Positions 1 through 4,698 of a DNA stretch of 5,604 bases are shown here, piece by piece (the first letter of the stretch is position 1; every line of letters starts with the position of its first letter). The stretch is from Bacteroidales bacterium (GTDB taxonomy: Bacteria > Bacteroidota > Bacteroidia > Bacteroidales > Muribaculaceae). Location of the stretch: the NCBI GenBank assembly GCA_004554255.1, contig SFNC01000120.1, forward strand, positions 1-5,604, written 5' to 3'. The notes below the pieces were generated by a model. That model had not been told where the DNA came from, made no database searches, and saw only the letters and a list, made by a program, of their open reading frames with translations. The position numbers and the translations under genes were made by a program.

Positions 1-40
1 GTGCAAGTTTTTGGGTAAAAATTTACTTTCTTTAACGTTT

Positions 41-96
41 TTAGCCCCTTTTAATCCTCTTTATATGCTTTTAAGCATCTTTTATTGGTGGGCTAA
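41..96. repeat. Nested inverted repeats in the ilvE upstream region
   Basis: Two dyads are nested here. The outer pair is TTAGCCC (41-47) and GGGCTAA (90-96), a perfect 7-bp inverted repeat 42 bases apart. The inner pair is ATGCTT (65-70) and AAGCAT (73-78), a 6-bp perfect dyad around TT. The right outer arm falls in the spacer of the candidate ilvE promoter, so this could be a regulator site, or the inner hairpin could be the weak terminator of a gene left of the window. The region is AT-rich and chance occurrence is quite possible for either repeat. Confidence 0.35.
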
Positions 97-115
97 TAAA
101 TATTTCTTATTTTTG
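85..115 (+). promoter_or_regulatory. Candidate Bacteroidetes-type promoter for the ilvE operon
   Basis: TATTTTTG at 108-115 matches the Bacteroidetes -7 consensus TAnnTTTG. TTG at 85-87 lies 20 bases upstream, the expected spacing for the -33 element. Transcription would begin a few bases after 115 and leave an untranslated leader of roughly 85 bases before the ATG at 208. The leader contains only a weak possible stem, GCGGC (127-131) with GCCGC (150-154). I see no recognisable riboswitch. The assignment rests on consensus matching alone, in an AT-rich region where such matches can arise by chance. Confidence 0.55.
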
Positions 116-207
116 CATAGACTTTGGCGGCTTTATAAATGATCTTTTGGCCGCTGTCACGTTTTAAATGAATCATTACATTAATATAAATCGCAAATTA
201 AATTATA

Positions 208-1275
208 ATGGATAAAGAGGTAATCGACATTAATACTTTCGACATTAACGCTGAGCCGGCTGAGATGGACTGGAAGAATCTGGTTTTTGGATATTATCCC
301 ACCGACTATAATGTTCGATGTGACTTTAAAGATGGAAAATGGGGCGATATCTATATAACTTCCTCGCCTATGCTTGATATTCACATGGCGGCGACCTGTC
401 TGCACTATGGCCAGGAGGCTTTCGAGGGCCTAAAGGCTCATCGCGGAAAGGACGGCAAGGTGAGGGTTTTCCGCATGGACGAGAATGCCAAGCGTTTTAT
501 ATCGTCGGCCAAGGGTATATGCATGGAGCCTCTGCCCGAGGATATTTTCTGCAAGATGGTGCGCATGGTGGTTAAGCTGAATGCGCGTTTTATACCGCCA
601 TACGGCACGGGAGCGTCGCTGTATATTCGCCCGCTGGAGATCGGTATGACTCCGCAGGTGGGTGTCAAGGCGGCCCGCGAATATAGCGTGGTGATGTTTG
701 TATCGCCTGTCGGTTCTTATTTCAAGACTGGATTCAAGCCCAGCAAGATATGCATCACACGTCAGTACGACCGTGTCGCCCCCAAGGGAACCGGCCGCTA
801 TAAGATAGGCGGCAATTATGCGGCATCGCTTGCTGCCGGCACGATGGCGCATGAGCAGGGATACTCGGCGGTGCTTTATCTGGATCCCAAGGAGAAGAAA
901 TATCTGGACGAGTGTGGTCCGGCCAACTTCTTTGCCATAAAGGACGGCAAGTATATCACCCCGGCGTCTGACTCCATTCTCCCGTCCATCACCAATATGA
1001 GCCTCCGTCAACTTGCCCGCGACATGGGCCTGGAAGTTGAGGAACGCCATATCGCCATCTCCGAGCTCAGCGAAATCTCCGAGGCCGCCGCATGCGGCAC
1101 CGCGGCAGTATGTTCGCCGGTCCTGGAGATTGATGACCTGGATACCGGCGACAAATATGTGATATCCAAGGACGGAAAGCCCGGCCCGGTTACCACGCAG
1201 CTGTATGATATGCTGTGCGGCCTTAAGTCCGGCGAGGTTAAAGACGAGCACAACTGGTGCGAGATTATTGAGTGA
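208..1275 (+). CDS. ilvE: Branched-chain amino acid aminotransferase
   Basis: PLP-dependent fold-type IV aminotransferase (355 aa). In the cytoplasm it interconverts leucine, isoleucine and valine with their 2-oxo acids using 2-oxoglutarate/glutamate, the last step of branched-chain amino acid synthesis. The Schiff-base lysine is K199 in RYKIGGNYAAS. E235 in YLDECGPANFF is placed to contact the PLP ring nitrogen. R96 (ENAKR) and the YIRP segment at 139-142 match phosphate- and substrate-site positions. The GTAAVCSPV segment (297-305) is the conserved C-terminal cofactor loop. Length and motifs fit the longer, mitochondrial-like BCAT subgroup (ilvE_II type), not the roughly 309-aa E. coli type. 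The CxxC redox pair of human BCAT is absent. The ATG at 208 is bounded by an in-frame TAA at 199-201 and preceded by an A/T-rich leader. It is the first gene of a probable four-gene operon, ending 10 bases before the next start. Confidence 0.96.
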   Translation: MDKEVIDINTFDINAEPAEMDWKNLVFGYYPTDYNVRCDFKDGKWGDIYITSSPMLDIHMAATCLHYGQEAFEGLKAHRGKDGKVRVFRMDENAKRFISSAKGICMEPLPEDIFCKMVRMVVKLNARFIPPYGTGASLYIRPLEIGMTPQVGVKAAREYSVVMFVSPVGSYFKTGFKPSKICITRQYDRVAPKGTGRYKIGGNYAASLAAGTMAHEQGYSAVLYLDPKEKKYLDECGPANFFAIKDGKYITPASDSILPSITNMSLRQLARDMGLEVEERHIAISELSEISEAAACGTAAVCSPVLEIDDLDTGDKYVISKDGKPGPVTTQLYDMLCGLKSGEVKDEHNWCEIIE

Positions 1276-1285
1276 CTGTCTGCCG

Positions 1286-1858
1286 ATGACACAGCCTTCA
1301 ACCGACGAAATACTCACGCCAGTCGAGGCCGAACTGCTGCTTGCCCGGTTCTATGAGCCGGGCACGGCGTTATCCGTACTGTTGCTGAAACACAGCCGTA
1401 GCGTAGCCGACAAAGCCGCCGAGATAAACAGCCGCAAGGCGCTGGGCCTCAACGAGGATATGGTGCGTGCGGCGGCATTGCTGCACGACATCGGCATTTT
1501 CCTGACGGATGCTCCGGGCATACACTGTCATGGGCCGGAGCCGTATATCCGGCATGGGGTGCTGGGGGCGGCATTGCTACGCGAGACGGGCGCTCCGGAG
1601 TGGGCGGCGCGTGTTGCCGAACGCCATACCGGCGCCGGAATTACCGCTGCAGAAATTGCAGAAAAACATCTCCCGCTCCCGCCGATGGACCTTGTCCCTG
1701 AAACATTGCTTGAAAAACTGATATGCTATGCCGATAAATTCTACTCCAAAAGCGGCGATATGCAGCAGAAGAGCATAGAGCGCATACGGGCGTCCATATC
1801 CAGGCATTTCCCGGAATCCCTTGAGCGATTTGAAACACTTCATATTCTATTTGCATAA
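1286..1858 (+). CDS. Stand-alone HD/HDIG-domain phosphohydrolase
   Basis: Small cytoplasmic protein of 190 aa that consists essentially of one HD domain. The metal-binding residues are all visible: H36 (LLKHSRSVADKA), H67-D68 (ALLHDIG), H114 (AERHTGAG) and D150 (CYADKF). HD-superfamily proteins are metal-dependent phosphohydrolases acting on nucleotides or other phosphate esters; the substrate of this one cannot be read from sequence. No sensor, GGDEF, RelA/SpoT synthetase or membrane segment is present. The ATG at 1286 is preferred because it begins 10 bases after the ilvE stop and about 35 residues before the first metal ligand. An in-frame ATG at 1205 would overlap ilvE by about 70 bases and add a sequence out of character with the domain. 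The gene ends four bases before the lipoprotein start, which supports co-transcription. The fold is fairly certain; the biological role is unknown. Confidence 0.87.
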   Translation: MTQPSTDEILTPVEAELLLARFYEPGTALSVLLLKHSRSVADKAAEINSRKALGLNEDMVRAAALLHDIGIFLTDAPGIHCHGPEPYIRHGVLGAALLRETGAPEWAARVAERHTGAGITAAEIAEKHLPLPPMDLVPETLLEKLICYADKFYSKSGDMQQKSIERIRASISRHFPESLERFETLHILFA

Positions 1859-1862
1859 AACA

Positions 1863-3440
1863 ATGAAACCAGTCAGTCAATTAGTGATAATATCCGCGTT
1901 TGGCCTTGTTACAGCTTGCGGCGGAGGGAGTAAGGCAACACAGGAGGCAGACACCCTTGCGGCAGATACCGCAGTTGTCGTGGAGCCGGTTCTGCCGCTG
2001 CCCGACACCGCTTACGCCTCGGCCGGCAAGGTTAACGCACGTGTTACCGTATACGATACCATAAAGGATGGCACCGTACCGCCTGACTGCAGGTTTTATG
2101 CCGACGCTCCCGGTGTGATGACTTTTCGCAAGGATCCTTTCCGCGATGCTGATTTCGGCGGAAAAATAAAGGGGACTCCCACGGATATTGTGGTGGACTG
2201 GACGTATACTACCGAGGCCGATTACCGCCATACCGACTTTGGCGAGTGGGGCGGCGGTACCGGATGGACCGGACAGCCGCTATATGTGGAGTGGCCGGAC
2301 TCGTGCATGAAAAAATTCAAGGCCAAGGGCGTTGTAAACGAGAACTTCGGCAAGCGCGAGCTGATAATAGGCTCTCTGGCGTGCAAGGTATATTTCCTGA
2401 ATTTCGACACGGGAAAGCCTACACGAAAAGCCATCCCTACGCGCGACAATCCCATAAAAGGCACTCCGTCGCTTGACCCCACGCTGAACGGCAATCTCTA
2501 TGTAGGGCAGGGGGTACCTGCGGTTCGTCCCTTCGGTGCCTTCGTGATAGATCTCAACAAGCATGACATAACGGATTTCACACCTGAGGACCCGAAGGCC
2601 ATACGCCGCTGGGGCGCGTACGACTCGTCGCCGCTGCGCCTTGGCGATTTCGTGTTCCGCCCCGGCGAGAACGGCATACTGTACAAATATACAGTGTTGC
2701 CCGGAAAGCTTAAACTGCACTCCACGCTGCTGTACACCGTTGGTGGTAGCTCGCCCGGCATGGAATGTTCCATGGCCGTTTACCGCAACTACGGTTATGT
2801 GGGCGACAATCATGGCCATGTGGTTTGTGTGAACCTCAGCACTATGCAGCCGGTATGGTACTATTTCCTCGGCGATGACATTGACGCTTCGCCGGTACTT
2901 GCCATAGAGGACGATGTACCGTATCTGTATGTGTGCTGCGAGGTGGACCGCCGTCACTCGGGCGATGCCAAGCTCGCCAAACTCAACGCTCTGGACGGCA
3001 GTGAGGTATGGGTACACAACACTCCGGCGAGACGTTTCGAGGGCGATGGAAAGCACTTCGACGGCGGATATTATTCCACGCCGCTGTTGGGTAGCGGAGA
3101 CTGCAAGGATATTATCTATGCACACTGTGTGCTTAACGAAGGCTCTGTGCGTAACGGGCACTTCGTGGCTATTGACCGTAGGGACGGAAGTACGGTTTAC
3201 ACCACAAAACTGAGAACATACGGGTGGTCGTCGCCGGTGTCGCTGGTAAATGAGACCGGAAAAATGTATGTCTTTACCGGCGACTGCTGGGGTAACGTAT
3301 ATCTTATAGACGGCAAAGACGGCAAAGTGATATGTCGCAAGCAGGTGGGCTCCAACTTCGAGTCATCGCCTATAGTGGTGGGCAACAGCATAGTAGTTGG
3401 CTCACGCGGCAACCAAATTTTTAAAATGACAGTAAAATAA
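1863..3440 (+). CDS. Lipoprotein with PQQ-like beta-propeller
   Basis: Predicted exported lipoprotein of 525 aa. The N-terminus has a hydrophobic stretch ending in LVTAC, so Cys19 is the probable lipidation site (signal peptidase II), followed by GGG and a low-complexity Ala/Asp/Thr/Val linker to about residue 45. The body has WD/PQQ-like blades. A repeated (S/T)xP-type blade motif is visible near residues 201-203, 255-257, 343-344, 405-407, 456-458 and 501-503, with a variant (ECSM) at 301-304. This gives spacings of about 40-63 residues and roughly seven blades. Blade strands often end in motifs such as GNVYLIDGKDG. Such propellers are usually binding scaffolds (as in BamB); the repeat does not prove PQQ binding, and I see no dehydrogenase residues. 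The ATG at 1863 is chosen over a TTG at 1821 because it puts the charged residue and hydrophobic core of the signal peptide at the start. Its stop overlaps the next gene's ATG (TAATG), suggesting coupled translation. The function is not recognised. Confidence 0.87.
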   Translation: MKPVSQLVIISAFGLVTACGGGSKATQEADTLAADTAVVVEPVLPLPDTAYASAGKVNARVTVYDTIKDGTVPPDCRFYADAPGVMTFRKDPFRDADFGGKIKGTPTDIVVDWTYTTEADYRHTDFGEWGGGTGWTGQPLYVEWPDSCMKKFKAKGVVNENFGKRELIIGSLACKVYFLNFDTGKPTRKAIPTRDNPIKGTPSLDPTLNGNLYVGQGVPAVRPFGAFVIDLNKHDITDFTPEDPKAIRRWGAYDSSPLRLGDFVFRPGENGILYKYTVLPGKLKLHSTLLYTVGGSSPGMECSMAVYRNYGYVGDNHGHVVCVNLSTMQPVWYYFLGDDIDASPVLAIEDDVPYLYVCCEVDRRHSGDAKLAKLNALDGSEVWVHNTPARRFEGDGKHFDGGYYSTPLLGSGDCKDIIYAHCVLNEGSVRNGHFVAIDRRDGSTVYTTKLRTYGWSSPVSLVNETGKMYVFTGDCWGNVYLIDGKDGKVICRKQVGSNFESSPIVVGNSIVVGSRGNQIFKMTVK

Positions 3441-4384
3441 TGAAAATCAAGGGACTCCTTTTGTTGGCGAGCGTAATGTTCGCCATGGCTGTTTTCGCGC
3501 AGAAATCGGGGCTTACGCCGCATTTCGGCGACGTGAAAAATGCCTATAACTATTGGCTGTATACCCCTGAGCAGCAGATGGAAACAGTGAATGAGACGGC
3601 GCCCGGCGACAGCGTTGAGGTTACCGTGACACGTCCTAAGCGCAAGCCGGTGATAATCTTTCTTCACGGCGCCAGTCTCTGCGGTAATTTGCTTGATCGC
3701 GTGCGCCGCTACGGCACCATTGATGCTATTGAAAAAGGGCGTGAGATAGACGCTTACGTTATCGCGCCGCAGAACCCGGGCGGCGCATGGCAGCCGCAGC
3801 GCATCATGAACATATTGCAGCACGTGGAAAACACCCAGCCGATAGACACGGCACGCGTGTATGTGGTTGGGATGTCGCTGGGTGGTTACGGAACCATTGA
3901 TTTTGTGGCAAAATACCCCGATAAGGTTGCAGCGGCCATGGCCTTTTGCGGCGGCGGAACCTCGCCTGACTATGAGGCTCTCAACCAGGTGCCGCTGTGG
4001 GTGGTGCATGGCACGGCCGACCGTGCCGTGAGTGTGTCGCAGAGCGACAAGATTGTATCGCAGATGAAGGCCAAAGGTGGAGCCAGCCGACTGATTTACA
4101 ACAGAGTGCCGGGATGGACGCATGGGACACCCGCCAAACTGTTCTATCTCAGTGAATCCTACGACTGGCTGATGCAACATTCACTGAACGATGACAACCG
4201 CGAGGTGGCTACGAACTCAATAATCGGCTCAAACCTGATTGCTCATGCCTACGACGGCTTGTCGCGTAGCAACCCTAATGTTAAGGGCAAGTACAGCCGC
4301 TCCAAAAAATCATATTCGCGCAGCACTCGTAAAAAGTCAAAAGGCAAAAAACGCAGTAGCAGCAGACGCAAAAAACGCAGATAA
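3440..4384 (+). CDS. Secreted alpha/beta hydrolase (esterase/peptidase-like) with a strongly basic C-terminal tail
   Basis: Protein of 314 aa with a Sec signal peptide: charged start, hydrophobic core at 5-19 and a likely cut after VFA20 before Gln21. The alpha/beta-hydrolase fold is shown by the HGA oxyanion motif at 76-78 (IIFLHGAS), the nucleophile elbow GMSLGG with Ser146, an acid Asp194 in HGTADRAV, and His228 in PGWTHG, a complete catalytic triad in the right order. It resembles the predicted-peptidase/PHB-depolymerase/carboxylesterase group, which cleaves ester or sometimes peptide bonds; the substrate is unknown. The catalytic domain seems to end near residue 265-275. Residues 282-314 form a tail with 19 Lys/Arg, 9 Ser and no acidic residue, which is unusual and is probably an extracytoplasmic anchor or binding segment, though this is inference. 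The ATG overlaps the lipoprotein stop by one base, so the two are likely made together and may cooperate in the envelope. Confidence 0.9.
   Translation: MKIKGLLLLASVMFAMAVFAQKSGLTPHFGDVKNAYNYWLYTPEQQMETVNETAPGDSVEVTVTRPKRKPVIIFLHGASLCGNLLDRVRRYGTIDAIEKGREIDAYVIAPQNPGGAWQPQRIMNILQHVENTQPIDTARVYVVGMSLGGYGTIDFVAKYPDKVAAAMAFCGGGTSPDYEALNQVPLWVVHGTADRAVSVSQSDKIVSQMKAKGGASRLIYNRVPGWTHGTPAKLFYLSESYDWLMQHSLNDDNREVATNSIIGSNLIAHAYDGLSRSNPNVKGKYSRSKKSYSRSTRKKSKGKKRSSSRRKKRR
4344..4380 (+). repeat. 13-bp in-frame direct repeat in the hydrolase tail
   Basis: GCAAAAAACGCAG occurs at 4344-4356 and again at 4368-4380, 24 bases (eight codons) apart and in the same reading phase, encoding the KKRS and KKRR parts of the basic tail. 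The A-runs and repeat make this stretch a plausible site for slippage or in-frame length change. Confidence 0.75.
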
Positions 4385-4424
4385 CGCAAGTTTTGGTAGG
4401 ACTGACTTCGCAGTTCCGATAAGA

Positions 4425-4456
4425 TTTGCATTTGTCGGAAAAAAGTGCTAACTTTG
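4425..4456 (+). promoter_or_regulatory. Bacteroidetes-type promoter of the tRNA-Pro gene
   Basis: TAACTTTG at 4449-4456 is a full match to TAnnTTTG. TTTG at 4425-4428 lies 20 bases upstream, the ideal -33 spacing. A second TTTG at 4431-4434 has a 14-base spacer and is a worse fit. Transcription should start a few bases after 4456, just ahead of the mature tRNA 5' end at 4470, so the tRNA need not depend on read-through from the operon. Confidence 0.78.
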
Positions 4457-4469
4457 CACAGAAATATGG

Positions 4470-4543
4470 CGGGGCGTAGCGCAGTCCGGTAGCGCACCTG
4501 GTTTGGGACCAGGTGGTCGCAGGTTCGAATCCTGTCACCCCGA
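4470..4543 (+). tRNA. tRNA-Pro (anticodon TGG)
   Basis: The 74 bases fold into a complete cloverleaf. The D stem is GCGC/GCGC with a GG-containing loop, the anticodon stem is CCTGG/CCAGG around the loop TTTGGGA (anticodon TGG at 4504-4506), and the T arm is GCAGG/CCTGT around TTCGAAT. The acceptor stem is CGGGGCG with CACCCCG and discriminator A. C1:G72 is the usual pair for bacterial tRNA-Pro. Position 6 (C, 4475) faces position 67 (A, 4537), a mismatch. CCA is not encoded (the next bases are CTT), so it must be added by the CCA-adding enzyme. The gene has its own promoter upstream and a strong stem-loop terminator 9 bases downstream. Confidence 0.98.
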
Positions 4544-4551
4544 CTTCACTT

Positions 4552-4600
4552 AAAAGAGGTGATAATCAACGACTTACAGATTGATTATCACCTCTCTTTT
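4552..4600 (+). terminator. Strong stem-loop terminator after tRNA-Pro, possibly bidirectional
   Basis: AGAGGTGATAATCAA (4555-4569) pairs perfectly with TTGATTATCACCTCT (4581-4595) around an 11-base loop, a 15-bp stem. On the + strand it is followed by CTTTTAT. On the - strand the flanking AAA at 4552-4554 gives a T-run after the stem, so it could also stop transcription entering from the insertion sequence. It follows the tRNA 3' end by only a few bases and fits the role of a Rho-independent terminator. Confidence 0.88.
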
Positions 4601-4635
4601 ATATTTGAAATTATTACTGTCCGCTAAACCATAAA

Positions 4636-4673
4636 AAGTCGAGTCCAACTTCTTGAATGACAGAAGTTGGGCT
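4636..4673 (-). terminator. Rho-independent terminator of the transposase gene
   Basis: Read on the - strand, AGCCCAACTTCT (4673-4662) pairs with AGAAGTTGGACT (4653-4642), a 12-bp stem with one G-U pair and an 8-base loop, followed after CGAC by TTTTT. It lies 25 bases past the transposase stop. On the + strand no T-run follows, so it acts in the transposase direction. It may also be part of the terminal region of the insertion sequence. Confidence 0.75.
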
Positions 4674-4698
4674 TACTTCATGTATAAGATAAGCCCCC

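Noticed and set aside
65..142. A 25-codon open frame rich in Leu (6), with 1 Ile and 3 Trp, upstream of ilvE: a possible attenuation leader peptide
   Set aside because: The only credible promoter element (108-115) lies inside it, so its start codon would not be transcribed, and AT-rich DNA yields Leu/Phe/Tyr/Lys codons by chance. No alternative terminator/antiterminator pair is visible.
1205..1285. Upstream ATG as start of the HD protein
   Set aside because: It overlaps the conserved end of ilvE and adds residues that do not belong to the HD domain; ATG at 1286 fits operon spacing.
430..1317. Long antisense open frame (295 aa) opposite ilvE
   Set aside because: It mirrors a securely identified conserved gene, has no recognisable domain, and is expected from the codon composition of the opposite strand.
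1821..1862. TTG start for the propeller lipoprotein
   Set aside because: It would put 14 extra residues before the signal peptide and overlap the HD gene; ATG at 1863 gives a standard lipoprotein signal.
1863..3440. Reading the propeller as a PQQ-dependent alcohol or glucose dehydrogenase
   Set aside because: Only the blade repeat is present; I see no quinone-binding or calcium-site signature, and PQQ-like repeats are common in non-enzymatic scaffolds.
2280..4180. Two long antisense open frames (about 293 and 327 aa) opposite the lipoprotein and hydrolase
   Set aside because: Both sense genes have export signals and fold motifs, while the antisense products are rich in His/Arg/Val with no motif, typical of shadow frames.
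4239..4451. A 70-codon + strand frame overlapping the hydrolase tail
   Set aside because: It overlaps the in-frame hydrolase end and the tRNA promoter and has no motif; it is a shadow of the A-rich tail sequence.
4536..4560. Integration (att) site at the tRNA-Pro 3' end
   Set aside because: No integrase gene and no duplicate of the tRNA 3' end is visible; the neighbouring mobile element is an IS4-type DDE element, which does not use tRNA att sites.
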